A stretch of 43,330 nucleotides of DNA from Acidobacteriota bacterium (GTDB taxonomy: Bacteria > Acidobacteriota > Aminicenantia > Aminicenantales > Saccharicenantaceae): contig JAKPXU010000113.1 in the NCBI GenBank assembly GCA_029571905.1, positions 1 to 43,330 of the forward strand. Reading direction: 5' to 3'. Below, one piece after another: positions 7,955 to 17,974 of the stretch. The stretch's first letter is position 1; each line of letters starts with the position of its first letter. The notes under the pieces are model-generated. The model was given only the letters and a program-made list of their open reading frames with translations. It ran no database searches and was not told the DNA's origin. The translations under genes were made by a program, and so were the position numbers.

Positions 7955-9247
7955 ATGAAATGGGTTTATATAGAAGATATAGGTCAATATAATGAGCAAG
8001 AAGTTGAAATCCGCGGCTGGGTTTATAACAAGAGATCCAGCGGTAAAGTGCGTTTTTTGCTGGTTCGCGATGGAACCGGAATAATACAGGGAACGATTTT
8101 CAGTCAGGATAAGGATTTCCCTCTTTTCAATGTTTTTGATGAGCTTACTCAGGAATCTTCGCTTATTGTGCGTGGACGAGTCAGGGCGGATAAACGAGCT
8201 CCTGGCGGCTATGAACTCGAAGTTAAAGAAATAGAAGTCATTCAAATCGCCAGAGATTACCCTATCACTCCCAAAGAACACTCTGTCCCTTTCCTGATGG
8301 AACACCGTCATCTGTGGTTGAGATCTCAGAGACAGCATGCCATCCTCCAGATCAGGGCAGAGACGATCAGAGCAATCCGTGATTTTTTCAATGATCGTGG
8401 CTTTCGTCTGATGGATACGCCCATCCTGACTCCAAGTGCTTGTGAAGGTACCACTACCCTATTTGAAACCTCATACTTTGATCAAAAAGCTTATCTCAGT
8501 CAGAGCGGGCAGCTTTATAACGAGGCCACCGCCGCCGCCTTTGGCAAGGTCTATTGTTTTGGCCCAACTTTCCGGGCAGAAAAGTCCAAGACCAGGCGGC
8601 ATTTAATCGAATTCTGGATGGTCGAACCAGAGGTAGCTTTTGCCACTCTGCAGGACATTATTGAACTCGGGCAGGATCTCATCATGTTCATTCTGGAAAG
8701 AGTGCTGGACAGACGCCGGGCCGATTTTAATGTTCTGGAGCGCGATCTGGCCCCCCTGGAGAGTATCAAGAAGCCTTTTCCTCAGGTAACTTATGATGAG
8801 GCAGTTCGATTATTACATGAAAAAGGCTCCAAACTCATCTATGGAGATGATTTTGGGGCGCCAGAAGAAACCAGGCTCTCAGAGATTTTTGACCGGCCGG
8901 TCTGCGTGACTCATTTCCCGGCTAAAATTAAGGCATTTTATATGCAGCCCGATAAAGACCGCCCGGACCTGGCCCTGGGCGTAGATTTTCTGGCCTCGGA
9001 AGGCTTTGGAGAAATAATTGGCGGTGGGCAGAGAATACACGATTTGGATCTGCTGGAGCAGAGAATCAAAGAATTTAATCTCCCGGCTGATGCCTATAAA
9101 TGGTATGTTGATCTCAGGCGCTACGGCACATTTCCCCACTCGGGTTTCGGGCTTGGTTTGGAAAGAACAGTAGCCTGGTTATGTAAATTACCTCACATCA
9201 GAGAAACTATCCCTTTCCCAAGGTTACTGTACAGGATCTATCCTTAA
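7955..9247 (+). CDS. asnS: Asparaginyl-tRNA synthetase
   Basis: The 430-residue class IIb synthetase charges tRNA-Asn with asparagine. It has an N-terminal OB fold that binds the anticodon ([26 protein letters not shown]), motif 1 around the dimer helix, motif 2 [24 protein letters not shown] and motif 3 [13 protein letters not shown]. Asn rather than Asp specificity follows from the overall pattern and the EFWMVEPE variant; an archaeal-type AspRS is the main alternative and looks less likely. It heads a seven-gene + strand run. The start codon lies right behind a strong promoter with no Shine-Dalgarno, which suggests a leaderless message. Confidence 0.9.
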   Translation: MKWVYIEDIGQYNEQEVEIRGWVYNKRSSGKVRFLLVRDGTGIIQGTIFSQDKDFPLFNVFDELTQESSLIVRGRVRADKRAPGGYELEVKEIEVIQIARDYPITPKEHSVPFLMEHRHLWLRSQRQHAILQIRAETIRAIRDFFNDRGFRLMDTPILTPSACEGTTTLFETSYFDQKAYLSQSGQLYNEATAAAFGKVYCFGPTFRAEKSKTRRHLIEFWMVEPEVAFATLQDIIELGQDLIMFILERVLDRRRADFNVLERDLAPLESIKKPFPQVTYDEAVRLLHEKGSKLIYGDDFGAPEETRLSEIFDRPVCVTHFPAKIKAFYMQPDKDRPDLALGVDFLASEGFGEIIGGGQRIHDLDLLEQRIKEFNLPADAYKWYVDLRRYGTFPHSGFGLGLERTVAWLCKLPHIRETIPFPRLLYRIYP

Positions 9248-9257
9248 GATCACCTGA

Positions 9258-10601
9258 ATGTCAAAAGTAGCCCTTATTACTCTTGGCTGTGCCAAAAATC
9301 TGGTTGATTCAGAGGTTATTCTGGGCTGCCTGAATGAGCAGGGACACAGTTTCACCGCTCGTCTGGAAGAAGCTGAGGTGGTGATTATCAATACCTGCGG
9401 CTTTATACAGCAGGCTAGAGCCGAGAGCCAGCAGACTATAGAAAAAGCTCTTGCCTGGAAAGAAAAAGATCCTCTCAGGCGATTGGCTGTGGTCGGTTGT
9501 CTGGTGGAAAGATATAAAGATTATCTAAAAGCCAGTTACCCTCAGGTTGATCTCTGGTCTGGGGTGACAGATTTTGACCGCCTGGGTGAACTTCTACAAA
9601 ATAAAAGACTGGTTCCCCGTCAGACCACTTTCCTGCTGGATGACAGGACTCCCCGGGTAATTACCACCGGCTCGAACTGGGCCTATGTAAAAATTTCTGA
9701 GGGTTGTTCACACCACTGTTCATTTTGTTGCATCCCTTTGATTAAGGGACCCTATAAATCGCGAAGCATGGCCTCAATAGTATCTGAAGTCAGAAACCTG
9801 GCTGCGCTTGGTATTAAGGAAATTAATCTTGTTTCTCAGGATAGTACGTACTTTGGGCGGGAGCGCGGACTAAAAACTGGTCTGGTCAGACTTCTCGACC
9901 AGCTCATGGCAGTTAAAGGCATAAAATGGATCAGATGGTTATATGGATATCCAGAAGAAATAACCGATGATTTACTGGAAATAATGAATGAGGAGAAAAT
10001 CTGTCCATATTTTGATTTGCCTTTTCAACATGCTTCGGCCACAGTAGTTAAGAAAATGGGAAGATCGATCACGGCTGGAGATGCTCTTCGATTAATAGAA
10101 AAAATAAGAAACCGGGTTAAAGGAGCGGTAATCAGAACTTCTCTGATTGTTGGTTTCCCGGGCGAAGGATTAAAAGAATTTTCTGAATTAAAGCAATTGG
10201 TGAAAGAAGCTCGGTTTGAGCATTTAGGAGTGTTTACCTATTCGGCTGAGCCAGGTACCAAGGCCTTTCATTTAGAAGAAACAGTGTCTCCGGCTGAAAA
10301 AGAAAATAGACGGCAAGAAATTATGGTTATTCAAAAAGAAATATCCAGAGACTTCTATCGAACTTTCAAGGGCGAGACTTTAGAAGTATTGATAGAAAAC
10401 CAGGAGGAAGATCAGGCAGAAAAGGGGATTTTATACGGTCGGGCCAAATTTCAAGCACCGGAAGTAGATGGCAAGGTGATTATTAAAGATAAGAGGCAAC
10501 TTCTGGCAGCTGCTGAAAAGCCAGCTTTTATACGGGTAAAAATAAACGGGAGTCGAACCTACGATCTGGTCGGAGAGGCTTTAGATGCTGAAACTGTCTG
10601 A
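9258..10601 (+). CDS. rimO: Ribosomal protein S12 methylthiotransferase
   Basis: The 447-residue radical SAM enzyme adds a methylthio group to a conserved aspartate of ribosomal protein S12. The N-terminal UPF0004 domain carries three cysteines for the auxiliary [4Fe-4S] cluster (Cys11 in LGCAKN, Cys47 in NTCGF, Cys81 in VGCL). The radical SAM motif CSHHCSFC (Cys150, 154, 157) follows, and a TRAM domain fills the last 65 residues or so. The opening KVALITLGCAKNLVDSE is diagnostic of RimO as against MiaB. It begins 10 bases after asnS and its end overlaps pgpA by 17 bases. Confidence 0.93.
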   Translation: MSKVALITLGCAKNLVDSEVILGCLNEQGHSFTARLEEAEVVIINTCGFIQQARAESQQTIEKALAWKEKDPLRRLAVVGCLVERYKDYLKASYPQVDLWSGVTDFDRLGELLQNKRLVPRQTTFLLDDRTPRVITTGSNWAYVKISEGCSHHCSFCCIPLIKGPYKSRSMASIVSEVRNLAALGIKEINLVSQDSTYFGRERGLKTGLVRLLDQLMAVKGIKWIRWLYGYPEEITDDLLEIMNEEKICPYFDLPFQHASATVVKKMGRSITAGDALRLIEKIRNRVKGAVIRTSLIVGFPGEGLKEFSELKQLVKEARFEHLGVFTYSAEPGTKAFHLEETVSPAEKENRRQEIMVIQKEISRDFYRTFKGETLEVLIENQEEDQAEKGILYGRAKFQAPEVDGKVIIKDKRQLLAAAEKPAFIRVKINGSRTYDLVGEALDAETV

Positions 10602-11046
10602 GATAATTTCAACTTTTTTTGGGGCTGGCTTTTTTCCGCTGGCACCGGGGACCCTGGCCAGTTTTCTGGCAGTTATAATTTATAAATATCTTTTAAGCAA
10701 TTTTGCCTGGCCTTATTATTTTTTGCTTTTTTTGTTGGTGGTCGCTGCTGGTATTTATTTTTCAACCGTCTATGCCCGTCATTTTAATCTTAAGGACCCG
10801 GGGAAAATTGTCATTGACGAGGTAGCTGGTCAGCTACTGGCTCTTTTCCTGGTAACACCTGACTGGAAATGGCTAGCCATTTCCTTTTTACTTTTTCGAT
10901 TCTTTGATATTGTCAAGCCCCTGGGAATAAGGAAACTCGAAAAGATAAACTGGGGGTGGGGTATCATGGCTGATGACCTGGCCGCGGGTCTCCTGGCCAG
11001 GTTGGTCACCGGTCTGGTGATATTAACTTTTGGAGGAGGGGCTTAG
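10585..11046 (+). CDS. pgpA: Phosphatidylglycerophosphatase A
   Basis: The 153-residue membrane enzyme dephosphorylates phosphatidylglycerol phosphate to phosphatidylglycerol. It has the family signatures FFPLAPGTLASFLA near the start, DPGKIVIDEVAGQLLA in the middle, and FRFFDIVKPLGIRKLEK with DDLAAGLLA toward the end, plus about four hydrophobic segments. A Shine-Dalgarno GGAGAGG lies within the end of rimO, which it overlaps. With plsY and gpsA downstream it makes this run a phospholipid-synthesis cluster mixed with translation genes. Confidence 0.92.
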   Translation: MLKLSEIISTFFGAGFFPLAPGTLASFLAVIIYKYLLSNFAWPYYFLLFLLVVAAGIYFSTVYARHFNLKDPGKIVIDEVAGQLLALFLVTPDWKWLAISFLLFRFFDIVKPLGIRKLEKINWGWGIMADDLAAGLLARLVTGLVILTFGGGA

Positions 11047-11047
11047 C

Positions 11048-12346
11048 ATGAAGCAGATAGATTTAAACCAGGTTAAAGAAAATATTGAATATCTGGCTAT
11101 TGGCAGTGAGCTACTGACTTCTGCTTATCCTGAAACCAATTCCCTTTTTCTGGCCGAAAAACTGGACAACCTAGGACTGAGATTAAGGTATAAATCTGTA
11201 GTTAGCGACGATTTAGAGGACCTGGTTGGGGCAGTAAAACTTGCCCTCAGCCGAAGCCGGGTGATATTTATCAGCGGTGGTCTGGGACCAACCGAGGATG
11301 ACCGGACAAGAGAAGCAGTAGCTCAAGCGGTCAAAAAACCACTAGTTTTCCACTCTGAGATTGTAAAAAAAATAGAAGACCGCTTTGCCTGGCGCGGGGC
11401 TAAAATGACCCCTTCCAATCGGCGGCAGGCGTACCTCATCCAGGGAGCGGAAATACTGGACAACCCAAACGGGACTGCGCCTGGAATGTGGCTTGAAACC
11501 AGACGGCGTATTTTGATCCTTTTGCCTGGTCCACCAGCTGAATTCAACCCGATGGTGGAAAAACTGATAACAGAAAAACTGGAACTTTATCGGAATCAGT
11601 ATGTTCTTAAGTCTGTCATCAAAACCACCGGAGCCGGCGAATCATGGGTCGAAGATAGAATAAAACCTGTCTATCGCTTGCTGCCTCGAGACCTGGAATT
11701 GACGATCCTGGCTTCGCCGGGAGAGGTTCAGATCAGGCTAACTTTAAGAGCTAAAGAGATTAACCCGGAAAATGAAAGAATCTTCAATAAAATAAAGAAC
11801 AAAATTATAAATTTGCTGGGAAACAAGGTTTTTTCTACTAAAGGAGAAAATCTAGAAGAAGTAATTGGCCGCGAGCTGTCAGCACTGGGCTTGACCCTGG
11901 CCTGCGCCGAATCCTGTACAGGAGGTCTGCTGGCTGACAGAATTACAGCTGTCCCCGGAAGTTCTAATTATTTTTTAGCCAGTCTGGTGACCTACAGCAA
12001 TAAGGCCAAAACCAGATTTTTAGGAGTTCCTGGCAGGCTCGTCAGAGAGAAGGGTGCAGTTAGTCGAGAAGTAGCTGAATCGATGGCAGCTGGAGTCAGA
12101 AAAAAGACTGGAGCCAATTTGACCCTGTCTACGACCGGCATTGCTGGTCCCGGAGGTGGGAGCGCCAGGAAACCAGTGGGGCTGGTCTATATTGGTCTGT
12201 CCAGCCCAGATGGAATCACAACAACTGAGAATTATTTTCAGGGTGAGCGCCGCCAAATAAAATTTCAGACTACTCAAAAAGCCCTGGATATGTTAAGGTT
12301 AAAACTTAAAGAATATCAACCTACAGGTAAGGCTGGTAGCCAGTGA
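11048..12346 (+). CDS. cinA: CinA-like protein: MocF domain plus nicotinamide-nucleotide amidase
   Basis: The track starts at a TTG (11030), but the ATG at 11048 is preceded by GGAGGAGG at the right distance and gives MKQIDLNQVK, 432 residues. The N-terminal molybdopterin-binding-like (COG1058) domain has GSELLTSAYPETNS and SGGLGPTEDDRTREA and is an ADP-ribose pyrophosphatase in characterised CinA proteins. The C-terminal domain has ACAESCTGGLLADRIT, GSSNYFLASLVTYSN and TTGIAGPGGG, which is the NMN amidase that recycles the pyridine nucleotide ring. The extra ten or so residues before EYLAIGSELL are unusual but short. The stop overlaps the thpR GTG. Confidence 0.9.
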   Translation: MKQIDLNQVKENIEYLAIGSELLTSAYPETNSLFLAEKLDNLGLRLRYKSVVSDDLEDLVGAVKLALSRSRVIFISGGLGPTEDDRTREAVAQAVKKPLVFHSEIVKKIEDRFAWRGAKMTPSNRRQAYLIQGAEILDNPNGTAPGMWLETRRRILILLPGPPAEFNPMVEKLITEKLELYRNQYVLKSVIKTTGAGESWVEDRIKPVYRLLPRDLELTILASPGEVQIRLTLRAKEINPENERIFNKIKNKIINLLGNKVFSTKGENLEEVIGRELSALGLTLACAESCTGGLLADRITAVPGSSNYFLASLVTYSNKAKTRFLGVPGRLVREKGAVSREVAESMAAGVRKKTGANLTLSTTGIAGPGGGSARKPVGLVYIGLSSPDGITTTENYFQGERRQIKFQTTQKALDMLRLKLKEYQPTGKAGSQ

Positions 12347-12900
12347 GAGCCTTTATTGCCATTGATCTTGCTCCAGAAATGAAGGATAAATTGGCTGCTC
12401 TTGTCAATCATCTAAAGCCACTGGGTAAAAATATCAAATGGACAGCCAGAGAAAATTATCACCTGACCCTGAAATTTCTGGGCGAAATATCTGAATCGGA
12501 AATGGAAGACATCAAAAAATTACTCAATGAGATAACCGGCCGGCATCAGTCCTTTAAATTAAGATTAAAGGGAACAGGCAGTTTTCCTTCAGGCTCTAAC
12601 CGAGTGAGAATAATTTGGGCCGGCCTGGAAGAAGTGGAAGAATTATTAACTCTCCAGCAAGAGATAGAAATTGAGCTGGAAAAAAAAGGTTTTCCAAGAG
12701 AAAACAGGCCTTTCTCCCCTCACCTGACCATAGGCCGGGCAAAACACCCGGAAAAACAGGAGAGGTTAGCCAGTGAGCTGTCTAAAAATAATCAGCTGGA
12801 ATTAGGTTCGATGGAGGTTCGGGAGATAATTTTTTTCCAGAGTATTCTCCACCCGGAAGGACCTGAGTATCGAGTGTTAAGTTGTCATCCGCTGTCATGA
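12343..12900 (+). CDS. thpR: RNA 2',3'-cyclic phosphodiesterase (2H family)
   Basis: The 185-residue product carries the two HxTx motifs that define the 2H phosphoesterases: YHLTLKFLG near residue 42 and PHLTIGRA in the second half. MRAFIAIDL at the start is typical of ThpR/LigT. The enzyme opens 2',3'-cyclic phosphates on RNA and can act as a 2'-5' ligase in vitro; its cellular role is not settled. The start is GTG in a GTGA overlap with the cinA stop, and its own stop overlaps the plsY start. A cinA-thpR pairing is common in bacteria. Confidence 0.9.
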   Translation: MRAFIAIDLAPEMKDKLAALVNHLKPLGKNIKWTARENYHLTLKFLGEISESEMEDIKKLLNEITGRHQSFKLRLKGTGSFPSGSNRVRIIWAGLEEVEELLTLQQEIEIELEKKGFPRENRPFSPHLTIGRAKHPEKQERLASELSKNNQLELGSMEVREIIFFQSILHPEGPEYRVLSCHPLS

Positions 12901-13487
12901 AAATAATTTTTATTCTTATGTCTTATCGTTTTGGAGCCATACCCACAGGCTATTTACTGGTAAAGATGACTGCCAGAAAGGATATTAGGCAGGTGGGCAG
13001 TGGTTCAACTGGTTCAACCAATGTTCTCCGTTACGGCGGCTGGAAAATGGCTATCCCGGTTTTGATTTTTGATCTATTTAAGGGTCTTCTGCCTGTTTTT
13101 CTGGCTGTTAACTGGCTGGCCGACCAACAGCTAGCCTGGCTGGCCCTGGCCGCGGCAGTTGTCGGACATTGTTACCCTGTCTATATTAAATTCAGAGGTG
13201 GCAAGGGAGTAGCAACCGCGCTTGGTGGGTTTCTCTTCTTTTCTCCTCAGGCATTTATCTTGATGGTAGTTATAATAGTAATGATGATTGCTTTATTCCG
13301 TTATGTTTCTCTGGCTACCCTGACCGGACTTCTGGTTTATCCACTGCTGGCTTGTCTCAGACAGGACTATATATCCGCGGTGGCCTCTTTTTTGATCTTC
13401 TTACTGATCGCCAGCCGTCACCGCGATAATATAAAAAGAATTCTTTCTGGAGAAGAAAGAAAATTCGGGGAGAAACTCAATGGTTAG
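12897..13487 (+). CDS. plsY: Glycerol-3-phosphate acyltransferase (acyl-phosphate dependent)
   Basis: The track begins at a TTG (12882); the ATG at 12897 forms ATGA with the thpR stop and gives a 196-residue protein, MKIIFILMSYRFGAIPTGYLL. PlsY motifs are GSGSTGSTNVLR, the loop HCYPVYIKFRGGKGVATALGG, and a later hydrophobic stretch, with about five membrane helices. It transfers an acyl group from acyl phosphate to the sn-1 position of glycerol-3-phosphate, the first step of phospholipid synthesis. Its substrate is produced by gpsA, which overlaps its end. Confidence 0.92.
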   Translation: MKIIFILMSYRFGAIPTGYLLVKMTARKDIRQVGSGSTGSTNVLRYGGWKMAIPVLIFDLFKGLLPVFLAVNWLADQQLAWLALAAAVVGHCYPVYIKFRGGKGVATALGGFLFFSPQAFILMVVIIVMMIALFRYVSLATLTGLLVYPLLACLRQDYISAVASFLIFLLIASRHRDNIKRILSGEERKFGEKLNG

Positions 13488-14484
13488 AATGAGTGTCATC
13501 GGAGCTGGTAGCTGGGGCTCAGCTTTTTCTTATTATTTAGGACGACTTGGCTTCCCAACCAGACTATGGGTGCGAGAAGAGGAAGTCTATATGGATCTGA
13601 TTGAAACCAGAGAGAATCAGACTTTTTTGCCTGGCTTTAGTTTTCCTTTGACCGTCAGCTTCCACCGGCTTTTGGGGGAAGCAATAGAAGACGCTGATTT
13701 AATTTTTATTGCTGTTCCTTCCCAGTATTGCCGGCTTATATATAGCCGGTTGTCCGAGCATCTGAATAGTGACCAGGTTCTGGTCAGTTTGACCAAAGGT
13801 CTTGAACAAAAAAGTTTAAAAAGAATGACTGAGGTCATGGCGGAGGTTTTCGAAGTCAATAGAAAAGACCGTCTGGCTGTCCTGTCCGGTCCCAGTTTCG
13901 CCAAGGAGGTAGCTGCTGGGCAGCCGACCGCCCTGGTAGTGGCCAGTTTAGATATTAATCTGGCTCGTAATATTCAGGAAACAATTTCCAGTCTTCAGCT
14001 CAGAATTTATACTTCGACGGATGTCATCGGAGTCGAACTGGGTGGCGCCATAAAAAATGTTATAGCCATTGCTGCCGGTATATCAGAAGGTCTTGGCTAT
14101 GGAAACAACTCGCGCGCTTCTCTGATTACTCGTGGTCTGGTGGAAATTACCAGGTTGGGTCTGGCCCTGGGAGCCAAACGTGAAACTTTTTCCGGACTGG
14201 CCGGGCTGGGTGATCTGGTCTTAACCTGTACCAGTGAGATGAGCCGTAATTATCATGTTGGTCTGGAACTAGGCCATGGTAAATCACTTAAAACCATTCT
14301 GGGTGAAATGAAGATGGTAGCGGAAGGTGTCAGGAATACTCTGGTTGTTAATAAACTCGCCCATCAGAAAAAAATAGAACTACCTATTTGCCGCCAGGTT
14401 TACGAAGTCCTTTATCTGGGCAAGCCAGCTCATAAGGCCCTGGAAGAACTGATGTCCAGAAGTTTGAAGGAAGAAAAGATTTAA
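13480..14484 (+). CDS. gpsA: NAD(P)-dependent glycerol-3-phosphate dehydrogenase
   Basis: The 334-residue cytosolic enzyme reduces dihydroxyacetone phosphate to sn-glycerol-3-phosphate. It has the Rossmann motif GAGSWGSAFSYYLG at the start, VPSQY and SLTKGLE, GPSFAKEVAAGQPTA, GGAIKNVIAIAAGISEGLGYGNNSRASLITRG (with the catalytic Lys), and GLAGLGDLVLTC. Start ATG overlaps the end of plsY by 8 bases; an ATG three codons further (MSVIGAG) is equally plausible. Together plsY and gpsA make lysophosphatidate from glycolytic carbon. Confidence 0.94.
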   Translation: MVRMSVIGAGSWGSAFSYYLGRLGFPTRLWVREEEVYMDLIETRENQTFLPGFSFPLTVSFHRLLGEAIEDADLIFIAVPSQYCRLIYSRLSEHLNSDQVLVSLTKGLEQKSLKRMTEVMAEVFEVNRKDRLAVLSGPSFAKEVAAGQPTALVVASLDINLARNIQETISSLQLRIYTSTDVIGVELGGAIKNVIAIAAGISEGLGYGNNSRASLITRGLVEITRLGLALGAKRETFSGLAGLGDLVLTCTSEMSRNYHVGLELGHGKSLKTILGEMKMVAEGVRNTLVVNKLAHQKKIELPICRQVYEVLYLGKPAHKALEELMSRSLKEEKI

Positions 14485-14507
14485 GAAGCATTTAAATTTA
14501 ATTGATT

Positions 14508-14513
14508 TATAAT
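14508..14513 (+). promoter_or_regulatory. -10 box before the TPR lipoprotein gene
   Basis: A perfect TATAAT sits 30 bases before the ATG at 14543 with a GGAGAG ribosome site in between. No good -35 is visible, so the gene may also be read from gpsA, 58 bases upstream. Confidence 0.35.
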
Positions 14514-14542
14514 AACTTAGGGAAAGTGAAGGAGAGTAAAGG

Positions 14543-15325
14543 ATGAGGCGAAATAAATTATCATTTCTGATAGTTTTGACTTTAATTTTGTTTATTACTG
14601 GCTGTGCGTCGAGCCAGAGTCAGCAAACGAGCAAGCAGGAAAAAGATCCTCAGTATCATTACAATCTGGGCCTTTTTTATTTGAATAACAATAATGTTGA
14701 TGAGGCTATTAAGTGTTTTAACCGCAGCCTGTCACTTAATCAGAATAATTATCTGGCCTGGAATGCCCTCGGGCTAGCCCAGTCGATGAAAACGAATTTT
14801 GAGGCCTCCGTTCAGGCTTTTAGCCGGGCTCTGGCTATCAACCCCCAGTTTTCTGAAGCTCACAATAATCTGGGGACCATTTATTTTGAGCTGAAACAGT
14901 ATGATAAAGCTGAAACTGAATACCGGCAAGCTCTGCTTGATCCCGCCTATACTTCGCGGGAGCTTCCTTATTATAATCTCGCCCGTCTCTATTTTGTCCA
15001 GGATAGACTGGAGGAAGCTTATGACCATATTCAGAAAGCTCTGCAGGTCAAATTCAGATTTGGCATGGCTCATAATCTACGTGGTTTGATCCTCGAAAAA
15101 ATGGGTGATCTGGAAGAAGCAGAAAACGCTTTTGCCCAGGCAGTTAAAATCGTGCCTGATGATCCTGTCTTTTTATATAACCTGGCCAGAATACAATTTG
15201 ACAATGGGCGCTATGTGCAATCGAAAGAGAACTTTGAAAAGCTATGGCCCAAGCTGATGAATCAAGCTGATCGCGATGAAGTTAAGAGTTACCTGGACCA
15301 GTTGAAGCAACTGGTTAAAGATTAG
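14543..15325 (+). CDS. TPR-repeat lipoprotein, PilF/PilW-like
   Basis: The 260-residue protein has a lipoprotein signal ending FITGC (lipidated Cys21), followed by a Ser/Gln-rich linker and about six tetratricopeptide repeats, for example YHYNLGLFYLNNNNVDEAIKCFNRSLSLN and EAHNNLGTIYFELKQYDKAETEYRQALLD. This layout matches the outer-membrane pilotin-type lipoprotein PilF/PilW that helps assemble type IV pilus secretin, though TPR lipoproteins have many roles and no pilus gene is in the window. The ribosome site GGAGAG precedes the start. It converges on sahH with 46 bases between. Confidence 0.75.
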   Translation: MRRNKLSFLIVLTLILFITGCASSQSQQTSKQEKDPQYHYNLGLFYLNNNNVDEAIKCFNRSLSLNQNNYLAWNALGLAQSMKTNFEASVQAFSRALAINPQFSEAHNNLGTIYFELKQYDKAETEYRQALLDPAYTSRELPYYNLARLYFVQDRLEEAYDHIQKALQVKFRFGMAHNLRGLILEKMGDLEEAENAFAQAVKIVPDDPVFLYNLARIQFDNGRYVQSKENFEKLWPKLMNQADRDEVKSYLDQLKQLVKD

Positions 15326-15371
15326 CAGTTAAAGCTAAAATTATTGTTCAGTGCAGATTGGCTGCCGGAGT

Positions 15372-16628
<1,257 letters not shown>

Positions 16629-16664
16629 AAGTTATCTCCTTATCAGGAAACAAATCTTAAGTGG

Positions 16665-17840
16665 CTATTTTAATCTTGCTTCTTTTTTTAAGATATCAGC
16701 CTTATCTGTTTTCTCCCAGGTAAACTCCGGCTCGGTCCGACCAAAATGGCCGTAACAGGCGGTCTTTCTATAAATCGGCCTCAATAAATCTAGTTGCTCA
16801 ATCATGCCTCTGGGGGTCATCCGGAAATAAGCTCTGATCAATTCTTCTATAAGTTCTTCCTTGACCTGGCCGGTGCCGAAAGTATCAACCATGATGGAGA
16901 CAGGTTCGGCGATGCCAATGGCATAAGCTATCTGAACGCCAACCCGATCAGCCAGACCTGCTGCCACAATATTTTTAGCTATATATCTGGCCATATAAGA
17001 ACCTGAGCGGTCAACTTTGCTTGGATCTTTGCCGGAAAACGATCCCCCCCCGTGGCTGAAAAAGCCTCCGTAGGTGTCAGCTATAATTTTGCGCCCGGTC
17101 ATGCCTGTATCGGCCAGAGGACCACCAATTTCAAATCGACCGGTGCCATTAATGTAGACTTTTTTCCAGGTATTTTTATCTAGAAGGTTAGCTGGAATAA
17201 CTTTTTTAATAACCTCTCTTTTTATATCTTCCCTTAGCTCTTCCATACCAATCGCAGCATTATGCTGAGCAGCAATCACCACTGAATCCACCCTGACCGG
17301 TCTCGGACCTTCATACTCCACCGTCACCTGAGTTTTTCCATCAGGCCGGAGATAAGGCAGAATTTTTTCTTTCCTGACCTGGCTCAGTCGCCTGGCCAGT
17401 TTGTGAGCCAGCATAATCGGCAATGGCATCAGTTCCTCTGTTTCCCGGCAGCTATAGCCAAACATCAAGCCCTGGTCCCCTGCACCTTGTTCATGTCCGG
17501 GCATTTCATCAACTCCAAGAGCGATATCAGGTGACTGTTCATGGATTGAAGAAAGAACACAACAGGTTTTATAGTCAAAGCCATATTCGGCTTTAGTATA
17601 GCCAATCTCTCTGACTGTTTCTCTCACCAGTTTCTGGAAATCGCAGTAACCATTAGTAGTTATCTCGCCAGCAATCAGGACAAGACCGGTAGTAACCAGA
17701 GCTTCACAGGCCACACGGCTTTTTGGATCCTGAGCAATCAAATTATCCAGAACAGCATCAGAAATCTGATCACAAATTTTATCCGGGTGACCTTCTGTAA
17801 CCGATTCAGAAGTGAAAAAATATTTACCGTTTTTGGCCAT
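16665..17840 (-). CDS. metK: S-adenosylmethionine synthetase
   Basis: The track's 403-residue form starts 12 codons early at [12 protein letters not shown]. The ATG at 17840 ([25 protein letters not shown]) lies just after AAGGAGGTGGCTG and matches the family start, giving 391 residues. Motifs are [17 protein letters not shown] (substrate and Mg), [34 protein letters not shown] and [16 protein letters not shown] (P-loop-like). It joins methionine and ATP to make SAM, used here by RimO among others. It is the first gene of the metK-ahcY operon. Confidence 0.96.
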   Translation of the reverse strand: MAKNGKYFFTSESVTEGHPDKICDQISDAVLDNLIAQDPKSRVACEALVTTGLVLIAGEITTNGYCDFQKLVRETVREIGYTKAEYGFDYKTCCVLSSIHEQSPDIALGVDEMPGHEQGAGDQGLMFGYSCRETEELMPLPIMLAHKLARRLSQVRKEKILPYLRPDGKTQVTVEYEGPRPVRVDSVVIAAQHNAAIGMEELREDIKREVIKKVIPANLLDKNTWKKVYINGTGRFEIGGPLADTGMTGRKIIADTYGGFFSHGGGSFSGKDPSKVDRSGSYMARYIAKNIVAAGLADRVGVQIAYAIGIAEPVSIMVDTFGTGQVKEELIEELIRAYFRMTPRGMIEQLDLLRPIYRKTACYGHFGRTEPEFTWEKTDKADILKKEARLK

Positions 17841-17889
17841 CAGCCACCTCCTTGACAGACGTTCACTATAACCCAATTATTAGCTCAAT

Positions 17890-17918
17890 CTTTTAGCATA
17901 AATAAACTTCAATTGCAA
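17890..17918 (-). promoter_or_regulatory. Promoter for metK-ahcY
   Basis: TTGCAA, a 17-base spacer and TGC-TAAAAG with the extended TG. The hexamers lie 50 bases before the metK ATG. The leader is too short for a SAM riboswitch. Confidence 0.5.
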
Positions 17919-17974
17919 TAACATCGGTTTTATTTTCCAGGTTTTTATGATATTTTTTATCTGTCATTTTTGCC

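Noticed and set aside
11030-11047. TTG start of cinA in the track
   Set aside because: The ATG at 11048 sits at the right distance from GGAGGAGG, while the TTG lies before it.
17841-17974. SAM riboswitch before metK
   Set aside because: The leader is about 40 bases from the likely start and shows no SAM-I/II/III aptamer core.
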